Shown piece by piece: positions 33,701 to 40,435 of a stretch of DNA of 64,000 bases (positions are counted from its first letter, which is position 1; every line of letters begins with the position of its first letter). Source of the DNA: a virus; the IMG/VR virus record IMGVR_UViG_3300042509_002208, positions 1 to 64,000 of that record; one strand, written 5' to 3'. Under the pieces are notes generated by a model. That model saw only the letters and a program-made list of their open reading frames with translations, ran no database searches and had not been told where the DNA came from. The position numbers and the translations under genes are program-made.

Positions 33701-35096
33701 TGTGGAGGAGGGATCGAGCAACGCCGACTCCGGCTGGGTTCTGACCACAGACGGCGCGATCACCGTCGGCACCACTGCCTTGAGCTTCACTCAGTTCAGT
33801 GGCGCCGGTCAGATCACCGCCGGCAATGGCCTGACCAAGACCGGCAACCAGATCGATGTGGTCGGCACCTCCGGCCGGATCGTGGCCAATGCCGACTCGA
33901 TTGATTTGGCCTCTGGTGTGGCGACTGCCGGCACCTACAAGTCGGTCACCGTGGATACCTACGGACGGGTGACGGCAGGCACTAACCCCACCAGTCTTTC
34001 GGGGTATGGCATCACTGATGCCCAGCCACTGGATGCTGATCTCACCGCCATTGCCGCTCTGGCCGGCACCTCCGGCCTGCTGAAGAAAACAGCGGCTGAC
34101 ACCTGGAGCCTGGACACCAGCACCTACTTGACCGGCAACCAGAGCATCTCCGTGACTGGTGATGCAACTGGTTCAGGAACCACCTCAATCAGTCTCACAC
34201 TGGCCAACAGTGGCGCCACGGCCGGCACCTACCGCTCGGTCACGGTTGACGCCAAAGGTCGGGTGACTGCAGGGACCAACCCGACCACTTTGAGTGGTTA
34301 CGGCATCACTGATGCAGCTAGCAGCACCCACGCCCACGGCAACATCACCAACGCTGGCGCGATTGGCAGCACCGCCAACCTGCCGATCATCACGACCACC
34401 AGCGGGGTCCTGACCACTGGCAGCTTTGGCACTGCAGCCAACACCTTCTGCCAGGGCAACGACAGCCGGCTGAGCGACACCCGTAACACCAGCAATTCCG
34501 TCACCTTCAACAACGGAGGAACTGGTGCAGCATCGGGCGGCACCTTCAACGGCAGTTCTGCCGTCACAGTCAGCTACAACACGGTCGGCGCCCCGTCCAC
34601 CACTGGCACAAACGCCAGCGGTACCTGGGGAATCAGCGTCACCGGCAGTGCCGCATCCGCCACTTCTGCCACCACCGCAAGCACGGCCAACGCGCTCAAT
34701 ACGGCCAACAACTATCAGGTGAACAGCCTGGGCGTTGGTACAGCAGCATCTGGAACGGCAGGTGAGATTCGCGCCACCAACAACGTCACCGCGTACTACT
34801 CAGACGAACGTTTGAAGACCCGGCTGGGCGAATTTGAAGACCCCCTAGGGATGGTGGAGAAGCTGTCTGGCTTCTACTACGAGGCAAACGAGACAGCTCA
34901 AGCTCTCGGCTACACCCCCGTTCGCGAGGTCGGCGTCTCGGCCCAGGAAGTTGAGGCGGTGCTGCCGGAAGCAGTGGCCCCTGCACCGATTGATGAGCAG
35001 TATCTGACGGTGCGCTACGAGCGGATCGTTCCACTGCTGATCGAAGCGGTTAAGGAGCTATCCAAGCGGGTCCAGCAACTCGAAGGAGGCAACTGA
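30771..35096 (+). CDS. Giant tail fibre with C-terminal S74 intramolecular chaperone
   Basis: A 1441-residue fibre. Residues about 30-770 hold repeated cassettes (PVQSVAGKTGAV, YATAAQGALADSALQPGD, YVHTDNNYTSAEK, GAEVNVNADW, ILNKPTLGTAA). Residues about 770-900 hold three fibre-2-type repeats. Residues 1344-1441 are a peptidase S74 chaperone: SDERLK with the Ser-Asp and Lys expected for self-cleavage, a GVSAQEVE segment and a C-terminal helix. Such chaperones trimerise the fibre and then cut themselves off before Ser1344. The gene is much more GC-rich than its neighbours. Confidence 0.85.
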   Translation: MTYGTLKVDHLQSSDGTVFAINEIGGPKADLVNGKIPAGQLPSIAISDFLGEAADGTELVALAGEKGDWAIRTDTGSTWVIVDNDGSSLADWVEIASPASPVTSVNGQVGAVVLAASDVNAATAAQGALADSAIQPGDNISALTNDAAFITSAQAPVQSVAGKSGAVTLVKADITDFADGDYATAAQGALADSALQAGDIGSSVQGYDANTVVDGTYVHTDNNYTSAEKAKLAAIEEGAEVNVSADWNATSGDAAILNKPTLGTASAQDVAYFATAAQGALADTALQPAAIGVSLQAFDASLVSDGAYVHTDNNYTTAEKDKLAGIEAGAEVNVNADWSAASGDAAILNKPALGTAAAEDIEAFATAAQGGLADSALQPGDAVSDLTNDAAYITSAEAPVQSVAGKTGAVTLVKADVGLNNVNNTADANKPISNATQAALDGKADLENGKLKADQIPDLAISSFLGEAASEAAMLALSGQRGDWAVRTDTSESYILVADDASQLASWRKLLTPVDAVLSVNGETGAVSLDAADVGAATSAQGALADTAVQPGDDISDLVNDAGYITSVEAPVQSVAGKTGAVSLVKADISDLVEGDYATAGQGSLADSALQPGDIGVSVQAFSADTVVDASYVHTDNNYTSAEKSKLAGIADGAEVNVNADWSASSGDAQILNKPTLGTAAAQDSTAFATAAQGGLADSAIQPGDNISELTNNANFITAAGAPVQSVAGKTGTVTLAKGDVGLGNVDNTSDANKPVSTAAQAALDLKAPLASPALTGTPTAPTAAADTNSTQVATTAYVVGQGYLKSAAAASTYAPIASPTLTGTPAAPTAAADTNSTQIATTAYVVGQGYLKSATASSTYAPLASPALTGAPTAPTAAAGTNTTQIATTAFVQAATDAAKQGLTVKQSCRVATTANITLSGTQTIDGISVAAGERVLVKNQTTGSENGIYVVASGSWARATDFDASADVADGAFTFVEEGSSNADSGWVLTTDGAITVGTTALSFTQFSGAGQITAGNGLTKTGNQIDVVGTSGRIVANADSIDLASGVATAGTYKSVTVDTYGRVTAGTNPTSLSGYGITDAQPLDADLTAIAALAGTSGLLKKTAADTWSLDTSTYLTGNQSISVTGDATGSGTTSISLTLANSGATAGTYRSVTVDAKGRVTAGTNPTTLSGYGITDAASSTHAHGNITNAGAIGSTANLPIITTTSGVLTTGSFGTAANTFCQGNDSRLSDTRNTSNSVTFNNGGTGAASGGTFNGSSAVTVSYNTVGAPSTTGTNASGTWGISVTGSAASATSATTASTANALNTANNYQVNSLGVGTAASGTAGEIRATNNVTAYYSDERLKTRLGEFEDPLGMVEKLSGFYYEANETAQALGYTPVREVGVSAQEVEAVLPEAVAPAPIDEQYLTVRYERIVPLLIEAVKELSKRVQQLEGGN
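31230..33030 (+). repeat. Long imperfect repeats within the giant fibre gene
   Basis: The cassette with CCAGTC-GTGGC-GGTAAG (PVQSVAGK) recurs at about 31239, 31970, 32485 and 32940. The TACGTCCACACCGA cassette (YVHTDNN) recurs at about 31420, 31690 and 32665. Copies are similar at DNA level and could recombine. Confidence 0.75.
33081..33460 (+). repeat. Three tandem 141-bp repeats in the giant fibre gene
   Basis: Copies begin at 33081, 33222 and 33363, exactly 141 bp (47 codons) apart. Copies 1 and 2 share long identical stretches, such as the segment encoding AYVVGQGYLKS. The third copy is cut short after TTAFVQAA. Confidence 0.85.
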
Positions 35097-35097
35097 G

Positions 35098-36069
35098 ATG
35101 CCACTTAATTCCACAGGCCCTATCAGCATTGGCGGATCAACATCCGGCCAATCCATCAACATCGAACTGGGTCGTAGCGCGACGGCCCAGTCGTCAATGA
35201 ACGATGCAGGCCTAAGAGGTCTTGCGGGAGTCGCGAGTGGAGCAATCAGCTTGTCGAATTTCTACGGCAAGTCCAATGCTCAGCCACTGAGCCTGAACAT
35301 CTTGCTGCTTGGAGGTGGTGGCGGGACTTCGTCAACTTATACCACCAACATCGCTGACGATGATTTTCTTATGCCCTATCATTTCCCTGGCGGCGGCGGT
35401 GGTGGTGGCGGTCTTAGCATCGCTAACTACACAATGAACCCTGGATCGACAATCTATTTGACTGTTGGTGCCGCCGGTTCAGGCGCATCCAATGGTGCGT
35501 CGACATCGGCTGGCACAACGAGTGCTGGCACGCAGATCGGCTCTGTTCTTGGGGGCGGTTCTGGTTCCAGATCTGCCACTGGCTCGCGCGCCTCAGGCGG
35601 CGGTGGACCAGCGTCGGCCGGGACCTGGCCTGGCTATACAGGCACAGCGGGTCAAGGCAATACCGGCGGCAGTGGTAATTATCAAAGTTCAGGTGGCGGT
35701 GGCGGATACGGTTCTGTTGGAGGTAACGCTGGGTATTACGCAGGCGGCACCGGAGGCTCTGGTTACAACCAGAGCACTTTTGATGCTGGGGCGACTAACT
35801 GGCTAGCCGCAGGCGGCGGCGGGACCGGCTCTAGTACACAGGGCTCAAATGGCAATAGCGTAACGGCCGGACTTGCTAATTCAGGCGTTGGTGCCAAAGC
35901 AGGTACATGGAATACAAACCACTCCAATGCTGGTGGTTCAGGTCTTGTTATTGTTCGCTATCCAGGAACAACTGTGAAAATGACTGGTGGCTCCACTTAC
36001 ACAGCCACGGTAGGCGGTACGGCTTATGTCTTCCATAGGTTTACCGGCACCGGTACACTTGTTTATTAA
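35098..36069 (+). CDS. Glycine-rich tail adhesin
   Basis: A 323-residue protein. Residues 1-60 (PISIGGSTSGQSINIELG, then LSNFYGKS) are a common fibre-attachment module. The rest is an extreme Gly/Ser-rich domain with GGGGGGG runs that probably forms a polyglycine-helix adhesin, ending GGSGLVIVRYPG and YVFHRFTGTGTLVY. This C-terminal closure is typical of glycine-rich phage adhesins. It starts 1 nt after the giant fibre stop, so both are probably made together. Confidence 0.75.
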   Translation: MPLNSTGPISIGGSTSGQSINIELGRSATAQSSMNDAGLRGLAGVASGAISLSNFYGKSNAQPLSLNILLLGGGGGTSSTYTTNIADDDFLMPYHFPGGGGGGGGLSIANYTMNPGSTIYLTVGAAGSGASNGASTSAGTTSAGTQIGSVLGGGSGSRSATGSRASGGGGPASAGTWPGYTGTAGQGNTGGSGNYQSSGGGGGYGSVGGNAGYYAGGTGGSGYNQSTFDAGATNWLAAGGGGTGSSTQGSNGNSVTAGLANSGVGAKAGTWNTNHSNAGGSGLVIVRYPGTTVKMTGGSTYTATVGGTAYVFHRFTGTGTLVY

Positions 36070-36077
36070 GATTTTCC

Positions 36078-36365
36078 ATGGCACACTTTGCACTGCTCGA
36101 CGCAAACGACACGGTCGTCAACGTTTTGGTCGTTGACAATATCGTACTAATGGAACCAGACGGCTCCGAAAATGAAGCCAAAGGCATTGCACATCTAGAG
36201 CATGTCTGCGGCCCTGAATTCAAGTATGTCCAGACCAGTATCAACGCAAACTTTCGCGGAGAATATGCCACGATTGGCGGTACCTATGACAGGGCCAATG
36301 ATGTCTTTAGGTCAATCGCTGATAGCCAGCCCAGTCAACCGCAAGAGGGATTTGAGTGGAACTGA
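36078..36365 (+). CDS. Small conserved-type phage protein next to fibres
   Basis: A 95-residue protein (AHFALLDANDTVVNVLVVDN, then FKYVQTSINANFRGEYATIGGTYD). I recall very similar short proteins beside fibre genes in many cyanophages. The role is unknown; a fibre-tip or virion-surface component is likely. Its 3' end overlaps the oxygenase gene by 10 nt. Confidence 0.65.
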   Translation: MAHFALLDANDTVVNVLVVDNIVLMEPDGSENEAKGIAHLEHVCGPEFKYVQTSINANFRGEYATIGGTYDRANDVFRSIADSQPSQPQEGFEWN

Positions 36366-36970
36366 TCTTTTATGATGACCCCTTCCCTCATATTGCCGCG
36401 CAAGATTGTCTGAGCCCTTCTCAGCTTGAGCTGATATGGTATGAGATTCAGTTCTTATCCTCTCCAGCTAAGTTGCATCGCCCTGGCATCGACCACGGTG
36501 CATACGGGCTTAATGGGCTGACCAGTAGCCGTGCGGCAATCCTCGAAAGGATTTACGCGCGGCCTGAGGTATCCGACATCATTTGCACCATGACTGAACT
36601 CACGTTCATGCTAGGTCGCAAGGCAGCAGAGCACTGGCCTGAATTTGTGGGAGCCGGGAACATAGAGCGTCTCACAACGAAGCTGCGCTACTACCACGAC
36701 GGGGATGAGTACGCGACCCATACTGACAGCTCGAAAGAATATCTGATGTTTTTTTATCTGCACAAAGAACCAAAAGCTTTTACCGGTGGAGAACTCTTCT
36801 TTGAGCCCCATAGCTATATATTCCCGGCTCATAGCAATACCGCCATCTTTATGGCGGCCAATACCCCTCATGGGGTCAATCGGGTCAGTATCCCTGAGAA
36901 TGATTACTGGGCCGGTAATGGTAGATATGCCCTTACCCAGTTTGTGAACGGGATACATCTCCCCTTGTGA
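36356..36970 (+). CDS. 2-oxoglutarate/Fe(II)-dependent oxygenase, prolyl 4-hydroxylase-like
   Basis: A 204-residue protein starting at GTG 36356. It has the full metal and cosubstrate set: H122 and D124 in YATHTDS, H172 in NTPHGVNRV and R176 for 2-oxoglutarate, on the expected double-stranded beta-helix pattern (FFYLHKE, TGGELFFEP). These enzymes hydroxylate proteins or small molecules using O2. Being directly downstream of fibre genes suggests that its substrate is a virion fibre, perhaps the collagen-like prolines at 27840-28085. That link is inference. Confidence 0.85.
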   Translation: MELIFYDDPFPHIAAQDCLSPSQLELIWYEIQFLSSPAKLHRPGIDHGAYGLNGLTSSRAAILERIYARPEVSDIICTMTELTFMLGRKAAEHWPEFVGAGNIERLTTKLRYYHDGDEYATHTDSSKEYLMFFYLHKEPKAFTGGELFFEPHSYIFPAHSNTAIFMAANTPHGVNRVSIPENDYWAGNGRYALTQFVNGIHLPL

Positions 36971-36989
36971 GTTTTAGCCCCATTCAACA

Positions 36990-37682
36990 ATGGTATCTGT
37001 GTACTCGATTCATCATTCTGCACGTTGCGGCTCAACACTTCTTGTTTCGCTGCTGTCGTCGATCGCTCCAGCGTATGCCGAGCCAGGTTGGTGTCGTCAG
37101 TACTGGGAAGACGGAGCCGACATCCCAGAAAGCCGAGATGGCGCAATCGTCAAGCTCCCGTCCTTCGCGCTATTTCATCATATTCTCCCAGGCCCTCAAA
37201 TATTTCTCTACAGGCCACTTGCCCAGCATTTGCTGAAGTACAAGGGTCTGCCAGCAAATTGGCTGGCACCGAGACTCAACAGAATTGGCGATTGCATCGA
37301 CGTTTCTGGATTGTCGGGCACTACACAAGTATTTGCTGCGTTCTGGGCCAAGCAAATAGCACTGGCCATCGACATTGATGCGCTGTTTATCAAGTCAAAC
37401 TCACTTTTTTCCGAGCCAGAGACTGTTGCCAATTCTGCCCTGCGGCACTTTGGTCTGAATGGTCAACCTGACCTCAGATTCCTTGACTATGATGTTAAAG
37501 CCGCTCGATTGATTGGCCAAAATGATCCGATCAGCTTTGGCAGCTTTCGCTCTGTCCCTTTGCGCAGCAAGTCCGACTATGGGGTCTGTACGACAGAGGA
37601 CGCTTTGGCAGACCCGCTAATCAAGGCAACAGTGGAATGGGCTGAAATGGAGTTTCCTCAGTGCAGGCCATTCACGCGATAA
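36990..37682 (+). CDS. Sulfotransferase-like protein
   Basis: A 230-residue protein. The N-terminal SARCGSTLLVSLLSS (residues 10-24) fits the 5'-phosphosulfate binding loop of PAPS-dependent sulfotransferases (consensus with R-S/C-G-S/T-T/S). A second basic segment (YRPLAQHLLKYKG) is a candidate 3'-phosphate site. The rest is divergent, so a kinase-like P-loop protein is possible. It follows the oxygenase by 19 nt, suggesting a two-enzyme modification cassette. Its end overlaps the antisense zincin gene by 25 nt. Confidence 0.55.
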   Translation: MVSVYSIHHSARCGSTLLVSLLSSIAPAYAEPGWCRQYWEDGADIPESRDGAIVKLPSFALFHHILPGPQIFLYRPLAQHLLKYKGLPANWLAPRLNRIGDCIDVSGLSGTTQVFAAFWAKQIALAIDIDALFIKSNSLFSEPETVANSALRHFGLNGQPDLRFLDYDVKAARLIGQNDPISFGSFRSVPLRSKSDYGVCTTEDALADPLIKATVEWAEMEFPQCRPFTR

Positions 37683-38227
37683 CACGGCGCGCCTCTTTCC
37701 TGCCTGTAAAGCCTCATAACCTGCCAATCAAGTTTGCGGCCTGTTCTGAGCGCCGCGAATGTTTCAGCCACGAATTCGATTGGGTCTCTTGATGCGTAAC
37801 GACTGACTCTCTGCGCTATCCGCTGATCCTCATCATTGCTCCAGGTGACGAGCCCTAACGCGACGCGACGCCGATTGTATTGATCTCTCGTGTGCGCTAT
37901 CTCGTGATACAGGAAGGCGACAGGATCCCCAGACGACAGGTACCCCTTCAGTCGTGATTCACGAGATACAGTCCATGGATCGCCCCAGAAGCGGTGCGCA
38001 GCGTTCAAGTCCACGTACCGATAGCCAGGTGACGTGTTCGCACGTATACCTGAAGCGTAAGACTCAATGCGGACAGTGAGTCCGTAACCCTCTAGGAAGA
38101 ATCTTGCGATTGCCAGGTTGTGATCGACATCATCCTTGATCCAGTTCAGCATCGCTGCCCTGGGTACTGGCTTGCAGATCGTGTGCGGCGGCCTGAAGTT
38201 CCCTTTTATAAAAATTTTTGAATGCAT
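37658..38227 (-). CDS. Zincin-like metallopeptidase domain protein
   Basis: A 189-residue protein on the strand opposite to its neighbours. It has an H-E-I-A-H zinc-binding motif (YHEIAHTRDQ, H108, E109, H112). A downstream FVAETFAAL contains the likely third ligand (E151 or E155), as in zincin peptidases. No signal peptide or transmembrane segment is seen. It may act on phage or host proteins inside the cell, or in the virion. It is a single-gene antisense insert, convergent with the sulfotransferase-like gene. Confidence 0.65.
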   Translation of the reverse strand: MHSKIFIKGNFRPPHTICKPVPRAAMLNWIKDDVDHNLAIARFFLEGYGLTVRIESYASGIRANTSPGYRYVDLNAAHRFWGDPWTVSRESRLKGYLSSGDPVAFLYHEIAHTRDQYNRRRVALGLVTWSNDEDQRIAQRVSRYASRDPIEFVAETFAALRTGRKLDWQVMRLYRQERGAPCYRVNGLH

Positions 38228-38306
38228 TTGCGGAAAAGATACTACATAGTGTCCCGCCAGTTTTGCAATAGGAATCTTATTATTGACTGGATCTAATCTC
38301 TACGAG

Positions 38307-38316
38307 ATCAGTCTAT
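38307..38316 (+). promoter_or_regulatory. Near match to the GGNANNCTA motif
   Basis: ATCAGTCTAT has NANNCTA intact but lacks the leading GG. It ends exactly 18 nt before the ATG at 38335. AGGAG lies between motif and start. A TTGACT 20 nt upstream may be a -35. Confidence 0.35.
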
Positions 38317-38334
38317 TCAAAACAGGAGACTAAC

Positions 38335-38685
38335 ATGGCTCAACGTTCTGCTGGAGTGTTCCCCCGCGAGAAGTTTGATCTCGATGCTGCTTTCGAGGTT
38401 ACCGCTACTTCCGCCGCTGCTCCTATCCCCCTGACCAGTATTGGCACCATCCGTGTGGTTGTGCTCGATGCAGGCGGCATCGACGATGCTGGTACTAATA
38501 AGATCACTGTTAACGTGGGTGGCAAGTCCGTGGTGTTTGCTGCTGCTGACCTGGACAAGAACGGCGTGGGTATTGCCCATATCCGTGGCTCCCTGTGTGA
38601 CGCCAACAACAACATGGATTACGACCTGGGTGGTACCGCCACCGTGGGTGCTGTGTACCTGGACGTTGTGGACAACGTGGGCTGA
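38335..38685 (+). CDS. Abundant small structural protein, possibly capsid decoration
   Basis: A 116-residue beta-rich protein with a strong ribosome binding site (AGGAG), its own terminator and the same GC-ending codon preference as the capsid gene. These features point to very high expression. It is Val/Ala/Gly/Asp-rich with no charge clusters, similar in size to head decoration proteins. It stands alone far from the capsid gene. The decoration role is inference; it might instead be a secreted or internal head protein. Confidence 0.6.
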   Translation: MAQRSAGVFPREKFDLDAAFEVTATSAAAPIPLTSIGTIRVVVLDAGGIDDAGTNKITVNVGGKSVVFAAADLDKNGVGIAHIRGSLCDANNNMDYDLGGTATVGAVYLDVVDNVG

Positions 38686-38703
38686 GCCTAAGCCAACCAC
38701 ATC

Positions 38704-38713
38704 GGCAAACTAT
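38704..38713 (+). promoter_or_regulatory. GGNANNCTA motif (candidate late promoter -10)
   Basis: GGCAAACTAT is immediately followed by the terminator stem at 38714 and ends 24 nt before the ATG at 38738. Confidence 0.45.
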
Positions 38714-38736
38714 GGGGCGGTAACGCCCCTTTTTAT
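38714..38736 (+). terminator. Rho-independent terminator overlapping the next gene's leader
   Basis: GGGGCG at 38714-38719 pairs with CGCCCC at 38724-38729 around GTAA, then TTTTT. The next ATG is at 38738, directly after the T-run. Confidence 0.85.
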
Positions 38737-38737
38737 T

Positions 38738-39040
38738 ATGTACCTTCGTAATCGTCCAGCATATTACACAAACGGCGAGCAGACCATTGCCGTAAACTAC
38801 AGTGCTCACGCAAGAGACCTTGAGCAGACTGGCTGGACGCTTGTTGAGAAGGTCGAAGTAAAAGTGGAACCCAAGATTGAGTCTGCTCCAGAGCCTGTGT
38901 CTGAAGCTGTTACCAGCGATACTGATCTCCCTTCTTTGACCAAAAGTGAACTGCTTGCTTACGCAGAAGCCATGGGTCTAGAGGCGAAGTCTACTTTTAC
39001 TAAATCTGAAATCATCAGCTTGATCGAAGCAAATGATTGA
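38738..39040 (+). CDS. Small protein with a SAP/Rho-N-like C-terminal motif
   Basis: A 100-residue protein from ATG 38738. The N-terminal part reads YLRNRPAYYTNGEQTIAVNYSAHARDLEQTGW in segments; the middle is acidic. The last 35 residues (LTKSELLAYAEAMGLEAKSTFTKSEI) have the helix-extended loop-helix pattern of SAP or Rho N-terminal domains, which bind nucleic acid. It could be a head-tail connector-like or DNA-binding protein. Confidence 0.6.
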   Translation: MYLRNRPAYYTNGEQTIAVNYSAHARDLEQTGWTLVEKVEVKVEPKIESAPEPVSEAVTSDTDLPSLTKSELLAYAEAMGLEAKSTFTKSEIISLIEAND

Positions 39041-39218
39041 ATTTGAGCACGTCAAGGGGCCACGGATCCTTGAAGATGGCACGAATATTGATGCCGATAT
39101 CATTGCTTATGAGCCGGTAATTCAGCGTCGAAATATTACAGATCCCGTCTCTGATGGATCTCTGGGCACCCCTGGCTATCAACCAGGACAAAAGAACAGA
39201 GACGGCTCGCCGCTGTAA
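39033..39218 (+). CDS. Small hypothetical protein
   Basis: A 61-residue polar protein overlapping the upstream gene by 8 nt, so probably translationally coupled. No motif or family is recognised. Confidence 0.5.
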   Translation: MIEFEHVKGPRILEDGTNIDADIIAYEPVIQRRNITDPVSDGSLGTPGYQPGQKNRDGSPL

Positions 39219-39221
39219 GCA

Positions 39222-39231
39222 GGTAACCTAG
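39222..39231 (+). promoter_or_regulatory. GGNANNCTA motif (candidate late promoter -10)
   Basis: GGTAACCTAG begins 3 nt after the stop at 39218 and ends 18 nt before the ATG at 39250. It is identical in sequence and spacing to the site at 23257. Confidence 0.5.
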
Positions 39232-39249
39232 TTGGTAACGGGATTTACC

Positions 39250-39336
39250 ATGGCAATGCCATTAGCTATTGCAAAGCAATTTGGCAAGAAAGGTAAGCCT
39301 AAGAAAGGTAAGGGCAATGGCACCAAAAAAGCGTAG
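39250..39336 (+). CDS. Tiny Lys/Gly-rich peptide
   Basis: A 28-residue frame (MAMPLAIAKQFGKKGKPKKG and so on) exactly 18 nt after a promoter-like motif. It overlaps the start of the next gene by 20 nt. Very basic; possibly a nucleic-acid-binding or leader peptide. Confidence 0.45.
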   Translation: MAMPLAIAKQFGKKGKPKKGKGNGTKKA

Positions 39337-39610
39337 CACCGCAGATTTTTACGCCAAAAATCCTGAGGCGTATAAGAAGAAGCTTGCTTATGACAAGAAG
39401 CGCAATGCCCGACCCGACCGTAAGGATTATAGAGCTGAATTAGCACGGGAACGTCGTGCCAGGGGTATTATGGGCAAAGGTGGCCCTGATGTCAGCCATA
39501 CCAGCGATGGCAAGTTTAAACTGGAAAACCCGAAAACTAACCGGGCTCGCAATGGTCATGGCAAGAACGCACGCTTAGCACCTGGCAAAGGTACAAAGAA
39601 ATCAAAGTAG
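39317..39610 (+). CDS. Small basic protein of a type common in marine phages
   Basis: A 97-residue protein from ATG 39317, very rich in Lys and Arg, beginning APKKRSTADFYAKNPEAYKKK and containing GKGGPDVSHTSDGKFKL. I recall close relatives in many cyanophages and other marine phages, always unassigned. The charge suggests nucleic-acid binding, perhaps packaged in the head. It overlaps the 28-residue gene. Confidence 0.65.
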   Translation: MAPKKRSTADFYAKNPEAYKKKLAYDKKRNARPDRKDYRAELARERRARGIMGKGGPDVSHTSDGKFKLENPKTNRARNGHGKNARLAPGKGTKKSK

Positions 39611-39642
39611 TGAATTGTTTGAGTAAACTAGATAAGTATTAG

Positions 39643-39652
39643 GGCACTCTAT
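39643..39652 (+). promoter_or_regulatory. GGNANNCTA motif (candidate late promoter -10)
   Basis: GGCACTCTAT ends exactly 18 nt before the ATG at 39671. A weaker relative, AGTAAACTAG, lies 21 nt upstream at 39622. Confidence 0.5.
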
Positions 39653-39670
39653 AGCAGATGCTCAATAGAG

Positions 39671-39859
39671 ATGACTGGTATCGTAGCTTATCTGGTTGCC
39701 CACGGCCCTGAAATCCTTGCTGCATTGATTGCAGTTCATGCTGCAGCAGTTGCTATTGTCAACCTAACTCCCACCCCTAAGGATGACGCTGCAGTTGCTA
39801 AACTTTATCGTGTAATCGAAATCCTGGCAGGCATTGTCACCAAACTGTCAAAGGGCTGA
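39671..39859 (+). CDS. Single-span membrane protein, holin candidate
   Basis: A 62-residue protein with one long hydrophobic segment (ILAALIAVHAAAVAIVNLT) followed by a TPTPKDD turn and an amphipathic helix. It is the first membrane protein upstream of the endolysin. Similar short proteins near endolysins of marine phages are, in my recollection, called holins or unknown membrane proteins. A second candidate lies at 40158. Confidence 0.55.
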   Translation: MTGIVAYLVAHGPEILAALIAVHAAAVAIVNLTPTPKDDAAVAKLYRVIEILAGIVTKLSKG

Positions 39860-39871
39860 GTCGATCGGATA

Positions 39872-39910
39872 CCCGTTGGCTTCTTCGTTTCTCTACTAGA
39901 AGCCAGCGGG
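39872..39910 (+). other. Long stable hairpin without a T-run
   Basis: CCCGTTGGCTTCT (39872-39884) pairs with AGAAGCCAGCGGG (39898-39910), 13 bp with one G-U pair and a 13-nt pyrimidine-rich loop. It lies between the holin candidate and the next gene. It may protect or process the mRNA. Confidence 0.7.
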
Positions 39911-39924
39911 AAGAAGTTGAACGG

Positions 39925-40137
39925 TTGATCTCAAAAGTTAGATTCTATCAAACATTAAATAGTAAGGTAACTCTTGAAATTAATCGCGTAAAAGAAGAAA
40001 TGGCCGAGATGGAACAAGCCTCTCAGCCGACAACAGTTAATCATCCGATCGACGACAATTTACAGACTGGTGACTCTAGACTACTTGGCGGTGGGATGAG
40101 TATTCATGCCCCTTGGTCAAAGGAATCGGAAGAATGA
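39925..40137 (+). CDS. Small hypothetical protein, helical
   Basis: A 70-residue protein starting at TTG 39925 with GGGAAGAAG upstream. The N-terminal 35 residues form a likely helix (LEINRVKEEMAEMEQ); the rest is polar and disordered. Position in the lysis region allows a spanin-like role, but there is no membrane segment or lipobox, so this is not supported. Confidence 0.45.
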   Translation: MISKVRFYQTLNSKVTLEINRVKEEMAEMEQASQPTTVNHPIDDNLQTGDSRLLGGGMSIHAPWSKESEE

Positions 40138-40157
40138 CAATAGGGTTAATTTTTTAG

Positions 40158-40430
40158 ATGGCACCTCAGGAACCTACCCCATACGGGGGTGACATCTATC
40201 ATATTTTAGGTAACCTTGAAGGAAAAATGGACGCCCTGATTGCGCGCACTGCAGAGTACCGCGCAGACTTGCAGACTGCATTTGAAAGAATATCTAAACT
40301 GGAGAATAAGCAAGCTTGGATCATGGGTGCTGCCGTTGTTGTCAGTCTGGTGATGCCGACGATTGTCGGAATTGCATCTCGTAACTTTGATATCAAAATA
40401 GACCCGATCATAGAGAATCAAGCGAAATAA
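40158..40430 (+). CDS. Membrane protein with coiled coil, holin candidate
   Basis: A 90-residue protein: an N-terminal coiled coil (LEGKMDALIARTAEYRADLQ, FERISKLENKQ), then one transmembrane segment (AWIMGAAVVVSLVMPTIVGIA) and a short polar C-terminus. This layout matches a class of phage holins and related membrane proteins. It directly precedes the endolysin gene. Confidence 0.6.
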   Translation: MAPQEPTPYGGDIYHILGNLEGKMDALIARTAEYRADLQTAFERISKLENKQAWIMGAAVVVSLVMPTIVGIASRNFDIKIDPIIENQAK

Positions 40431-40435
40431 ATTCA

